A stretch of 64,000 nt of DNA from Trichoplax adhaerens (lineage: Eukaryota > Placozoa > Uniplacotomia > Trichoplacea > Trichoplacidae). The notes beneath the pieces were generated by a model, which saw only the letters and a program-made list of their open reading frames with translations, was not told the DNA's origin and ran no database searches. Both the position numbers and the translations under genes were made by a program. Positions 13,444 through 26,000 of this stretch are shown piece after piece. The DNA lies in contig NW_002060943.1 of the NCBI RefSeq assembly GCF_000150275.1, forward strand, positions 10,435,064-10,499,063, given 5' to 3'. Numbering within the stretch: the stretch's first letter is position 1; each line of letters starts with the position of its first letter.

Positions 13444-13619
13444 AAATAAACTAAGAAATGCTGTACTTACTGAGGGCTAAATTGAAATGAATTACTGTAT
13501 TGATCGGGGCAATCTCTGCAAAGTCTTCCGTCCAAGATTGATGATTTTCCTGTCAAAATGTACGAGTGCTGTCGGCTACCATGGGTTGATAGCCGTATCT
13601 GTCAAGTGTACAAACCTTA

Positions 13620-13925
13620 CCGTACTATATACTGTATAGTACTGTATTATACAGTTATGCTGTTCGTGCAGTTCTACAGTACCGTACTCGATTACTGTAC
13701 AGTACTGTACAGTACACTGTACTGAACAGTACTGTAGGTGTGTACTGTACTGTACTGTACTGTACTGTACTGGTCATGAAGACCTCTACAGTGTACAGTG
13801 TACAATACAGTACTGTATGTACAGTACTGTGCGAGTGCTTCATACTGTACTGTACTGTACTGTACTGTACAGTACTATACGGTATTGTACTGTACTGTAC
13901 TGTACAATTCTATTGTTGATTCGTA
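13620..13925. repeat. Palindromic pentamer repeat cluster 2
   Basis: TACTG runs of about five to six units (around 13742-13772 and 13838-13870) alternate with CAGTA runs (around 13695-13716 and 13795-13830). The two orientations are close enough to pair into hairpins. It lies about 180-480 bp upstream of the BRD7/9 start codon. Confidence 0.88.
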
Positions 13926-14154
13926 CAGTACCTTCAACTGTGGAGCTTGCCCTAGCCGGAGACATGTCACACAGGCTACTAAAGGACTAAAAAAACATAA
14001 GAAAAAAATCTCATGGGAAGTATCCTCTACTATTTCACGGACTGAGTTCGGACTTCTCTACACCTACTGTATAAAATAAAAGCAGATTAGAACTCATCTG
14101 AGTACTTAAGTGACTTGATCAATCCTTAGAAAACTAAAAAAGAGAGTGGCCGGC

Positions 14155-14500
14155 TGTACATTGTACAGTACAGTACTTTACACTCTGGTCCTGAGTACTG
14201 TACTGTACGGTACGGTTTCGAATTTGGCGGCAAAGATAATCTTCTCTAGAACCTGTACACTGTACACTGTACAGTGTACACTCATTATACTGTACAGTAC
14301 TGCACAGCCAGTGAGCTACAGTACTGTACTGTACTGTATTGTACTGTACAGTACAAGTACACAGAAATGCAGTAAAGTACTGTACAGTACAGTACTGTGC
14401 GTGCTTCATTTTGTAGAATACAGTACAGTACTGTAGTCTCTGCTCGTACAGACAGTACGATGGACTAAACAAGCTACTATACAGTGTACAGTACAGTATA
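14155..14500. repeat. Palindromic pentamer repeat cluster 3
   Basis: Mixed CAGTA/TACTG units with a variant 7-mer run, TGTACAC repeated about four times with one TGTACAG unit, at about 14252-14281. A TACTG run at 14320-14345 leads into TACTGTACAGTACAAGTAC. The cluster ends about 290 bp upstream of the CEP76 start codon. Confidence 0.85.
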
Positions 14501-14788
14501 GTACCGCTCATACGACAGTGTGCACTTGATAAGACTCTGCCAGTCAGCAACAATGGCCTCCAGCAAAACGAATCAGTGATTTATAACCTTTATAACCTGA
14601 AAGCTCCTAGCAAATAGCAAGCAGAAGTTATTTGTACCTGCTATTCGCCTCGAACGCACTATTTTTGATTAGTAGTGCAGTAACTATTTGTGCTACTGTA
14701 CTTTGACAACCTATATCAATACTGTACGTGTTTGATGTTCTTGTAGTCATTGCAATCGGTTACAGTTTTTATTAATTATTGATCGCAA

Positions 14789-17559
14789 ATGGCCGAGTTA
14801 CCTGCAGTAAAGGTTAATCAAATCAGACAATTGATACACGACCAAATGACGCAACTGAACATAAATTCTGTTATATCTCGTGTTATTGACGAATTAATGC
14901 AAGAGGGAAATCAAATCGACGAGAACCAATTGTTAGAAGCTTTACGACAGCGTGGTATCGTTGACGAAATTGTGAAATCACTCAAATTCCAGGATAATCA
15001 AACAACCACCAAGGAAATGACCGATAACTATAATAATCAAGCGGTACAATCAAGTGATTTAGCGAAAGTACCAACTAATGGTAATAATTATAATACATCA
15101 CTGTGCCATATTATATTACCTTGAATTTGGATATGATATAGTATGCAACTACCGTTGCTCCATGTACTACACTTGATATACTGTACGTATAATAATGTTT
15201 ACTTTATTTATAGTAACTGCAATTTACCTTTGCTGAAAATAACAATAATTCGCTTAGCTCAACTGATTCAATTTTATATTGTATATTGCCAATAGTGAAA
15301 ATTGATCCTTCTAAACGATATTTGTACGTCCAAATGTTGGGAGGTAGAGCTTTCCTAGAGCATATTTTAGACGAAGATAGAAGTACAGAAAAGAATTATA
15401 ACGGGACACTTTCTATTCATATTCATTTTCGTCAGCAACGATTTCAATCACGTCCTATTCTATGTGCGTGTGAGCCCGATTTAAGGGATGGGTTCTTACT
15501 GCAATTGCCACAACATAAAGTTTCTGCCAGAAGTGATCCGACATCTTTACTATCTATTGCTGAACCAATCCATTTACTTCTAATTCGAAATGAACCTAAT
15601 GGCGACAAAACTTTGTTAAGCTCGACTTATCTAGAATGGAGGAAAGTATTAAGTTCCTCACATAATCGTTGGACGACTGCTGTTGAATTAAATGGTATCG
15701 GCCCTGAAGCTAAGCTATCGGTTGGGCTATTAGATCTGAAAATAGAATTAATTCCTCGCAGTCTAGAGGAATTATCGAAAGATGTGGTTGAAGCCCAATT
15801 TAAGCTCGAACATAATCGAGCTACTGAAAAGGAACGCTTGTTTTTGGTCTATGCTAAACGATGGTGGCAAGAATACATCCAGATCAGACCAGTGCATAGC
15901 AAAAGACTCGTCAAGATATTCGCCCAAGATGAAAATGCAGTGAATCGTTTCGTTTGCTCATATTTAAAACCCTTAAGATCTCAACGTTTCCTAGATACAC
16001 CGCGCCAAGCCGCTCGATTTGTTAGCCTACTTGCGTATGAAGAAGCGCCTATAGTTGGCGGAGGCAGTCGAAGCGAAGTTTGGAGTAATACGTTGGCATT
16101 TTTGTGTAAAAAGAAAGGCGTAAGTCACTATATAATTTTGCTATCTTATCCCACAATGAAACTATCATTATACCTAATATTACTAAATTACTTGCATTAA
16201 ATATTTTAATAGGACTGCGAAGATCATTCATTGTTACTTTGTAGTCTTCTCGTTGGCTTTGGATTGGATGCTTATGTTTGTATTGGTACTAACGCGAAAG
16301 GTTTATTTTGTACCTGGGTTGCTACGATTGGAGTCGATCATTCAGTTGTATTTTGGGATAGTTTAACTGGCCAAAGGTATACGACATAGTAACTTGGGAT
16401 CAATGTATACATACAGTATGAATATAGCTATAAAAATCTATTATTTGATATATCTAATTGCACAGATTTAACCATAACCCAATCAATCCAGATGATCCAC
16501 CGTTAAAAAAGCAAATCAAAGTTGATCATCCTTTTAAAACAATTGGATCGGTCTTTAATCATAAATCGTTTTACGCTAATTGTCAGGTGAAGCATCCTTA
16601 TGTGATAAAAGTTAACCACACTGTATCTATATGTCGCTCATAAAACATATCATTTTTATTAATGTAGCCATCGGATAATGTTGACTGTTGTTATTTCGAG
16701 CTCAACAAGGAGACAAAATGGAAGGCTATGAATGAAGATGTTATTAAATCAAATTGTGAAAATATCTTAGTGGTATGTGCAAATCGTTCGTATGATATAT
16801 CATACTAGTCGATACATTAGAACTTAACTAATCCAGTATCATGAACATCCTGTTGAGATAATACTATTACGTAATTATGCAGCCATCTTGGGCTACGGCA
16901 CCACCCTTATCCCCTTCTAAAATTGATCCAGTGATTATTAGCGCTGAATTGGAACGAGAATTACAATCTTTAATAACTGATTACAGAAAGGTAAACGAAT
17001 CCGCATGATAAAATTTATTTCCGGGTATTATTAATGACTGCGTTTCCTACCTTAAAAACAATCGACTTGATAGCTATAGTTAATTTATCAATAATTTATA
17101 TTTCAGGATTTAGATCTATCGACCATTTGGGATGATAATTTAAGCTATATCTTAACATCGGCGTTAGCAGCATATGAATTAGAGAGGTGTACTGGTATTT
17201 CTATCGGAAATGAAGAATTCCAGCATGCTATAAGGAGAGCAGTACCTGAGAGGCATACGTTTAAAGGTTTTCCAATTCAGTTTGTCCATCGAGATATGAG
17301 AAGAGCCCTCGCCTCGTCATTGAAGTACGTCTAATAATTATATTGATATTAAAGTTATACGATAAGACACTCAGACAACATTGTTTGGGCTATAAACTGC
17401 TAATAATCTTTTAACCTTAGATCGCCAGTGTGTGAAGAAATACTAGGTTGTCGGGGTGATTTGGTCCGCTTAGCACTACGAGTGAGAATTTTTACCTACG
17501 CTGAAGATGTATCTGCCGTATGGATAATGTTTGCGGTAACATATCGTTCTGTGCTTTAG
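14789..17559 (+). CDS. CEP76: Centrosomal protein CEP76
   Basis: CEP76 is a centriolar protein that limits centriole reduplication, working with CP110 (family knowledge). I resolved eight exons with matching phases: 14789-15080, 15296-16119, 16213-16376, 16466-16586, 16668-16772, 16883-16990, 17107-17324, 17421-17559. They sum to 656 residues against 659 in human, and the ends align. The N-terminus has a short helical domain (RQLIHDQMTQLNI). A C2-like domain starts at KIDPSKRYLYVQMLGGRAFL. The central helical segment has KERLFLVYAKRWWQEYIQIR and KRLVKIFAQDENAVNRFVCS. The transglutaminase-like fold contains LDTPRQAARFVSLL, then GDCEDHSLLLCSLLVGFG. The last exons encode ISIGNEEFQHAIRRAVPE and finish VWIMFAVTYRSVL. 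Exon 2, 824 bp, is unusually long for this window. Presence of CEP76 implies a centriole-bearing cell type. Confidence 0.97.
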
Positions 17560-20500
17560 TGCGATACATACCCACAGCAAGCTATGAACTCCGAAAAGCA
17601 GGGAATGAATACCACACGACTAGTTACTTCATCGAAAATTTTTAGATTTATAAAGAAATAGGTTATATTTTAACTTAATTGATTTAATTTATGAGAGCCT
17701 TATTACAAAGTTTAATGATGGAAACGCTATCATTTTACGACTATTACTGTATAAAAGACACTTGATATACTCGTAAAAGTCACAGATCTTTGTATTAATT
17801 AATTAATTAATTGTGAAACTTTTAAAGAGTGAAACATTATTTTATTATATAAACTCCGACACGAATTATTTCAATTTTTTTCTTTTATAAATACTATTCG
17901 CTACTTGTAAGCTGTCTTCTATATTATATATTACGTTAAATGTCAATGTCTGTACGTGCGACATTGCACTAAAGATAAATGTTAGCACACAACTATCCTA
18001 TCTACACCATTGTAAGTAAAAGACTACTGTGAATGAGTAAATGATTCTATAGCGTTGCGTTATTGACACTAGGTTGAAGACAAAAATCCATAAATTGCTG
18101 TACGTATGCTACAGAAGATAACCGGATTTGCGATCAATCATACACCTTAAGTAGAATTTCGCATTTAAGATAGAATTATACACTACAAATAATCAAGATT
18201 TCATTCAAAGACTGCTCTTTTAGTATAAACTTCTTCGTACTAACAAGTACAGCGATTTTATAAATTTTAAACAGTACGGTAGAAGCCTTATGAAGATTGA
18301 CAAGGTATGCAATGTTGCAATCTCGATTTAATCAGAAGTAGCTCTTACTAACCTTGAATCACTGTCAATGTAACAGCATATTTAAAGATTACTCTAATGA
18401 CCTAAAATCTACAGAGTACCCACAAGTAGAGGTATAATCATATATTAAATTAACTTATATGTGTAGAATTATAATCTTAGAATTCAATATACTGCATAAT
18501 TAATTAAATATAGCTAAACTTTTCAAACCAATGGTTGAAAAATCCACAGTATACGATATATATGAAAGAGTATCGGTAATAACGTCTCTGTAAGTATCAG
18601 AACCAAAAAGAAAAGGTTGCAAAGCGGCCTTAGTAACAATTTATAAGCAATATATTGTAATGTCCATACTAGAGTATTGCATGAATTTCACCTCTATAAG
18701 AAATGGAAACTAATGGATGAAAGATTAAAAATGTATAGTGAAATGGTCTACAAATACTACGATCATGAGTGTAGCTGCTGTTATTAGAATATTAATCGCC
18801 ATAAATGACTTAACTAAATTCTTAGCTGTACTATTTTATAGAATAAATTTAACATTTGCATAAAAGCAGGGGATATAATTTTTCGTCCTCTTGAATAAAA
18901 TTTATTTTTATATTAATTTAATTATGCTGCAATATCTCAATTAAGTTCCTCTAAACAACCTAAATTTTCATTATTAGTAATGGAGCTGAGGTAGATATGA
19001 AGGATAAAAATCGATTTATTAAGTGAACACTTAAGTCTAAACTAAAACGAAATACGATTAGTAATATCGAAAATGATTCACTGAATAGTTAGTAAATCAC
19101 TCAATTATTTAAAGGTATTACGGATCAGCCTAAATAACTAATACATCGTCTGTCCTTTTAACAATACGCATTATTAACATAATTTATCGGCCTAATCGAA
19201 AGTAAAATTATCAATGACGAACTATCGCACTGGATAATCAAATATAGTCCAAGTCATTTATTGGACATTTTATCTGGTAAATAGGTTGATTGCTCTTTAC
19301 ATTTATTTTAATTGATCATAGAGTAAACTAGCGATTGAACATTGCGATATAGAAAAATTTCAATGAATAAATTCCTGTCATATCATCATTGATTAATTAT
19401 TTAATACGGTATTCGGACAAGTATTGTACTGTAGAGCCATTATCGTATTATTGATGTAATATGTAAGAATATACCTAGCTTTTTAATTGTGGTTCATTTT
19501 CAAAGTGATGTCTGTGATATCGCAAACAATGAGGATAAATTCAGACCTATAACAGTAATTTCCTGTAGATTCTTTAGATTCAATACTGTATTCTATTCAA
19601 ATCAGCATGATAATGACATCGCTGATATCATACTTCCATTAATCTAATGATGATATATGATAAAATCTCGATTCAAAAGTATGATCAATTTCTTTAAACC
19701 GTATACGAGAGTCTAGAAATTTTAAATTGACATCTTACTTTATTAAGTTTGATGGGTGTAATTTTAATTTCTCTGATCTGAGTCAGATGCTATTCTTTTC
19801 GTACAGTAGAATGTTCTTTAATCGCTTTAAACATTAGCACTAAAATAGTCATTATTGCTTTAAAGATGTAAATCTTAATTAAAGGCAAATATTTAATTTA
19901 TGGTGTGCACCAGTACCAGTTTAGCATTGTTTCAATTGAAATAAACCAAAACTTGAAAAAATTAAATTAAAACGGTTGTTTTCACATGGTACGATAAATT
20001 GATCTACAAGATAAAAGATACTTGATAGAATTAGAAGATAGGCGTAAAACGCCGCAGATACATACACATCTATATTAGTTATATAGTTATTTTAAACATT
20101 ATTAATTCAGGATTAGTAGCTTCTAAATGCAATAACATTTACTACTGATTCTAAATATCAATTATTTGACAAAAAATTTATATTACATTACACATTCAAA
20201 TACATCCTAATATTAATAACTTTAACAATAATTTTCATTAAATATCAATCTGTAGAGATATTATCAGCTTTTAATCAACTAAGTTTCTTGCATTTGAAGT
20301 AACGGATCTCTATTCGAGCTGTGAACAATTATCTTAACTGCTACATAGTAGTTAAAATTTTGATCAAGTTATTAGAAATATAATGATTTATTACTATTTT
20401 TGAATTTTTTATTTTCTTTTCTGAAAGTCCTTAACTAGACACCTGCATCAACTAATATTTCAAGGAAGAAAAAGAATTTACAAGTTAAGGTGAAGCCAGG

Positions 20501-21969
20501 TGTTAATCAATTTTGATAGAAGTCTAATGAATTAAACGGACAATGAAAACCAATCCGGTCAAGTCTTGACGTTAATTACTGCCGAGAATTTTTTTGAACG
20601 CTGTGTTGTGGGTTACAATGAATAAATACATTTTCCAACGGTAAAATTGTTGTGATTACTAGAGATAAGTTGTAGAAGTATGGACTGATTTAAGACTATA
20701 ATAGCCATAATATAACGGTCTTTGCTTCAATTACAGGAAAATCACGCACACATCATAACATTTCTTTTGTAATAGACAGTACCAGATAATAAAAGAGCTA
20801 ATCTCACTCTATAATTGATGAATTTGCTTCTGACCGCCGTCAAATACAACTATAGTTTATTTGAGCATTTTTGTATTGACAGATAAAAGATAAGTATCAG
20901 TATTTACAGTCTTTAATCATTATTTAATTGGAGTTAAATTACTTTTCACTTCTCTAATTTGTCGTATAAATCAAAAAAGTTAAAAAAGTTCTTGCTATAA
21001 TTATTGTAATCCAACTTAGCAAGTATTTATTATTGATGATATCAAATATCTTACAGTATAAAAGAATCGTATACTCTTAAAAACGGCTATGATTAATTTA
21101 ATTTAATGATATAATGTACATCCTTGTATCATAGGGGATAATTATGTCTGGTAAGCAATAAAATAATGCTGCATCTTATTATAATAATGACAATAACAAT
21201 AATGATAACAACGATTTCTTATTACGCGATTTAAGTACAGCAAAATCTACATGATAATACCAACATAAAGCTGGGATATTAAAATAAGGCATTAATTTAT
21301 GTTCAATAATAGAATTATGACTTACTACTATTGTCTCCAATAAAACTGGAGAGGATAACCGTAAAGTTATGAACGATAATAATCGTAATTTAAAATATAA
21401 ATAGAACTTGATTTTAGTCATATGAACACTATTTGATTTGCATTTATGAGTTAAATTAAACATCTTTATTTATGGAAGGAGTAAAATTCATAAAGTTGAA
21501 TTATATTCAATTAAATAATACCAAATAATTTCCATTTACAAGAAACGATATCCAATATATAAAAAAAGCTACGCAGTAATTTATTATACTATTAGCATTG
21601 TTTATTAGTAAAAGCATAACTGCTTTGAATTATCTCTAGTAAAATGGAGAGGATAATCGTAAATTTGTAATAAGATAATCATTGCAATTTAAAAGGCTAA
21701 CAGAAATCAATCTTAATCTTCCAATATCATTGGATTTCTATTAATGGAAAAAATTTAAACATTCATTATTCATAGAAGGAATAGAATGTGTAAAACTGAA
21801 GTACACACTTCTAAGTGATAATAACTTATGACCGTCGATAAGAAATAATATTCAACAAGAAAAAAATGTTACAAAAGTAATTTGACTATAATAGTATTAT
21901 ACCATCAATTTAAACATCTTTGATCTCGAAAGATTAATTATTATTGATGATAATCTTTCAGCAGACAAG
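17560..21969. other. Gene-poor stretch between CEP76 and GPCR 1
   Basis: 4.4 kb of AT-rich sequence between two converging 3' ends. I found no exon with recognisable protein similarity, no RNA gene and no repeat cluster. Only weak GTAC-type matches occur. The open frame at 21179-21463 (-) is low-complexity and has no family resemblance. Confidence 0.5.
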
Positions 21970-23001
21970 TTAAGGATTAAAAGCATAGGAAACTCCTTTT
22001 TGCCGATAGCGGGATGGCATTGATTTCTTACTAAGACATAAGAGCTTGCGAATAACAGCTACTAATGGTTTATGATAGTAATAATTTGCGGCAGTGTAGA
22101 GAACTGGATGAAGAAAACATTGAAATATAACTAAAGTTTTAGTTACGGTCGTAAGTGTATAGTTATAAATAAAGGGATCATAGTGAGCTATTACTACGTA
22201 CAACTGATTTGGCATCCAACAGATAAATATACTAATAGCAGCAACTAGGGAAACCGTCGTAACACGACGACGCAAACGATGATATTTATAATCATCATTA
22301 TTAGATAATACAAGTGAAAAGCGCATACGATAAATAAGAATCACATAGCAATATAGCGTGGTTGAAGCAGGTAGAAGAAATTGTAATATAAATAATACAA
22401 ATTGTAAGGATTTATCAACTAACTGGCCTCCAGGAAAAGGTCTCCAACGACAAGGTGGCCAATCTGTAACGACATGATATGTATGATACAAGCTGGGTAA
22501 ATTAAGCAAACAGCCCCATAACATAACAAAGGTAATCATTAGTTTACTACGATATCCGCTAAAAATTATTTTATAATCAGTTGATTTCTTGATTAGATAA
22601 TACCTTTCAAGGCTAACTAAAGCCATCAAATAAATAGATATCGTACATGCTGATGACTTCAAATAACCGGAACCAAGTAATGGGCAAAAATAGACTCGAA
22701 TAAAGGCATCATCTTGGTGTATATTATTAAAGAACAAGATTCTTAAAGTCATCACATCCCAAGTTGATAATAAAATCATAAATCCAATAAAGATATCCAC
22801 CACAGCTAGTGTAAATATAAACTTTCCTGATGATCGCCGAAATAGCCTTGGTGTAGCGATATACACGATGCATACCAAAATGCTACCTAAAATTGTTAGT
22901 AAAGTTATAATCAAGTAGATAATATCAGCAACGATATATTGATGATTAAATTGGGATCTTGGTCCCTCTGTTCGAAAGTGGGTATTGTTCAAGAAATCCA
23001 T
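21970..23001 (-). CDS. Class A (rhodopsin-like) GPCR 1, intronless
   Basis: Seven-transmembrane receptor of 343 residues. The frame is open to 23013, but that codon is GTG, so the first ATG at 23001 is the start. The short N-terminus has an N-glycosylation sequon (NNT). Visible landmarks: TM1 with GSILV, where most class A receptors have Asn at 1.50; TM2 LAVVD (Asp near 69); Cys near 106 and CRW near 184 for the extracellular disulphide; TM3 end SLERYYLI (ERY in place of DRY); TM4 MLWG; TM5 FLLPASTTLYCY; TM6 CWMPNQ; TM7 HPVLYTAANYYY (HPVLY in place of NPxxY). The C-tail is short and basic. The ligand cannot be inferred; a peptide- or amine-like lineage-specific orphan is most likely. It shares several motifs with GPCR 2, 8.6 kb away on the same strand. 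Confidence 0.92.
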   Translation of the reverse strand: MDFLNNTHFRTEGPRSQFNHQYIVADIIYLIITLLTILGSILVCIVYIATPRLFRRSSGKFIFTLAVVDIFIGFMILLSTWDVMTLRILFFNNIHQDDAFIRVYFCPLLGSGYLKSSACTISIYLMALVSLERYYLIKKSTDYKIIFSGYRSKLMITFVMLWGCLLNLPSLYHTYHVVTDWPPCRWRPFPGGQLVDKSLQFVLFILQFLLPASTTLYCYVILIYRMRFSLVLSNNDDYKYHRLRRRVTTVSLVAAISIFICWMPNQLYVVIAHYDPFIYNYTLTTVTKTLVIFQCFLHPVLYTAANYYYHKPLVAVIRKLLCLSKKSMPSRYRQKGVSYAFNP

Positions 23002-26000
23002 ATTTCGTAACACCAGTAATACGATTAAGGTAATGCTGATGTTAATATCTTTGAGTGAGTATAGCGAAGTGTCAAAAATCGCTCCAGATATACTCTTGCT
23101 ATAACTGAAAATAGACCAAACTGTAAAAATATTATCCTGTAAGTTGAATGTACTTCCTTTCTATTGCTAGCAATGAAATAACCCGATTTCTCTAAAAGAT
23201 GTTGATAATCATCAAAGGCTCAAATATGTACAAAAATTCTTAACTTACTTCTTCTTAGGATATGAATAACCCAGAATAACGAATATGTCATAGCGTGAAT
23301 GATATCGTCGTAGATATATCAACTATATAATCAAAAAGTAATTATAGAACGAGGAATAAATGATTTAGCATAACTAAATTACTGAGCTAGAATTCATCGG
23401 TCGTAAGAAATAAAGTAAATTGTAAAGCAATAATATTTGTGCGATAGAGATTGCAATCTGATCAAAATTTATCGATGTTGATCTTATTTATAGCCAAAGA
23501 AATATTATCAAAAAAAATAATGGAGTGATTGTTTTATTGTTGATTAAACAGTTTTATAGCTATTAAAAATTTTCAGAATTAACAATGTAAGTAAATGTTG
23601 TCGAGAAAAATTGTTGTCAAATAATTATCAAGACTGACGTTGCCTAATAACACAAAAATTTCCTTATATTGTTAACGTTACGGAAAACAAAACAACAAAT
23701 TATTTTAAGTAATAACGAGAAAACATCATTTCAACGACAACTGAATCCTGTATCTACATTATGCTCAATTCATAATCTGGCTAAAGTAGCGATAATTGAT
23801 TAAAATTCGATACCGACCAACGTAAAGATGAATATTGCCCATTTTTATATGCAGGTGAACACCGTAATAAAAGGAAATACTTATGTTGGTCAACGATGTA
23901 TATTAAAGCTGTCTTTGCCGCATTTGACCTTCATTCTTTTGTAATACTATAGTATTTGATCAGATAAGCGTAAATTACCAGATATAGAAATGGTTTTATA
24001 TCGGTTTGTATTATGATACTGTACGTGATCGATTGATGAAGTAAAGTTCACTGTATATTGAGAGAAATATCACATAGAGTCAAGTTTTTCGAATCATTAT
24101 TGTAAGGATATAAGTCTTTACCGAATTATTTATCTAAAAGTTATCTGTAATGAAAAAGTTGCTTCATTCCCTTGATTTGAAAACAATATACTGTTGATCA
24201 TCATTACCTGTAAATGAATAAGCATTTTCAGTTTATAATGTATTATTGTGACGTATTATGGCCGAACCTTTGTACGCTTAATTCTAAATAGAAATTATAA
24301 AGAAGAATAAGATCTATTTCGTTATTTGGACAAAAATGAAAGTTGTCTTATTTATCCCAACTTATTCTATAAATTTCCATAGCAATGGATTAAAATATAG
24401 AGGTAAGACTATTTCTGTGTGATTTCAATCGTCAGTTTCATTATTTTAATTAAGATACATAGAGAGAATGTTTCTGCACAGAGGATCTATTATTGGATTA
24501 GTGTTGCAACATTAATATTACCTGTCTATAAAAATGATTGACACAGAATGTCTTTAGAATATTTCGAGCAACACTTTCTTCCCTAAGACATGCAATTTTT
24601 AACAATGGATTTCAGGCTAATAACAATTACTGTAAGCAAGTGTTTTCACAAAATTACGAAGTTATATCTGCAATTAACTTTTAGTCAATACAAGTTATTC
24701 ATTCATTTGATTGATATTAAGATAGATTACTATATTATTAATTACAAGATTTAGCAGTAACTTATTCGTAGTCTTCTGTACAATAAGTATGTGCTTAAGG
24801 GTTTATTGCAGTGTTTACTTATTTTATGTATGATCTTAGTCATAACTGGCATAAATTTGCCAATAAATTCTATTAGTTGACTATAAAATATATCATAATG
24901 ATAATTACATAAGTATACCCAAAATCTCGCTCTCTAGGCTTATTTAACTAGTAAATATTACTATGACTAGGACTTAGAACGTAATTATGCAGTACTTACT
25001 AACTAATTTATATCATTTAATCTCCCATAACATGTTTCGCTCTCAAAACGGACTACTCATAGTTTGTTGCATTCCTACAGTATACTACAAAGTTATCTGC
25101 TCTGATTTATTAATTGCATAAATATTGCAAATTCTTCTTTTACGTGTAGAAAATAATAGCAATAAATCACTTTTTCGTACTATAGTGTACAAAAATGTTG
25201 ACATTAGCCAGAATAAAATGATGGCTTTCTTTTTCATTAATAGGAGGATCTATTCCTAATACATTCAATTTCATAAAATGTTGATATCGAAAACGAATTT
25301 CCACATCACTCCTAATATAAATTATTAGAATAAATGAATCAGTTGTTAAACTATAGGGATCTACGGTATAGATTATCCAATTAGGATACTATCTGATGAA
25401 TAACATGATTGATAACACAGATTGTATGTATGTAAAATAAAAGATTTACTCTGTATAGAGATCTTAGAGAACGCTTCTCAGTCGTATAGGTATGCATTAT
25501 TCTGTATTCGGTATCGTGCAGTTAGTGATACACTGGATTATAGCTAGTGCTAAAGCATACTGTACTTTCGAATTTACTACTCGCTACTCGAAAATATTGA
25601 GTAGCAAGAAAGAAATCAGCACTATTATTATGAAGAAATTGCATTAATCTCTTTATTATTCGGTACTACTACAGATTACACTATCTACAAATAAGAGCAG
25701 ATGGTCATGATGACATTGATTGACTCAAATCTTAAGTAACCTTATAATTAGGCCTATTCCAAAGTTTAATTCATATCAAGTAATTTGAATCGCAGTTCTT
25801 ATTATCAACATCTTTGATCTCAAAACCCGGTAGTGAGGGACTATTTCCTGTAATACTTTTTAAAAAATGCCTTACGCTACATATAATTTGAGGATATTGC
25901 TATTATACTAAAAGGAAAATTATGATATCTCACGGTTACTGATTAGATTAATAAGTTTAACAATGAACATTGTAACTTGGTCAATTAATACGCGTATGCT

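Larger units (their letters stand above)
13444..14788. promoter_or_regulatory. Head-to-head intergenic region, BRD7/9 / CEP76
   Basis: A 1.35 kb divergent promoter region. It carries two dense palindromic repeat clusters (about 13620-13925 and 14155-14500) separated by roughly 230 bp of ordinary sequence. Open frames of 60-140 codons here encode only repetitive Tyr/Cys/Thr/Val/Leu strings on both strands and are by-products of the repeat. Confidence 0.6.

Noticed and set aside
14134-14553. 139-codon open frame on the minus strand rich in Tyr, Cys, Thr and Gln
   Set aside because: It lies across the palindromic repeat cluster and its composition is that of the pentamer read in frame; an equally long frame exists on the other strand.
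23002-23013. Four-residue N-terminal extension of GPCR 1
   Set aside because: The codon at 23013 reads GTG on the minus strand; the ATG at 23001 is the better start.
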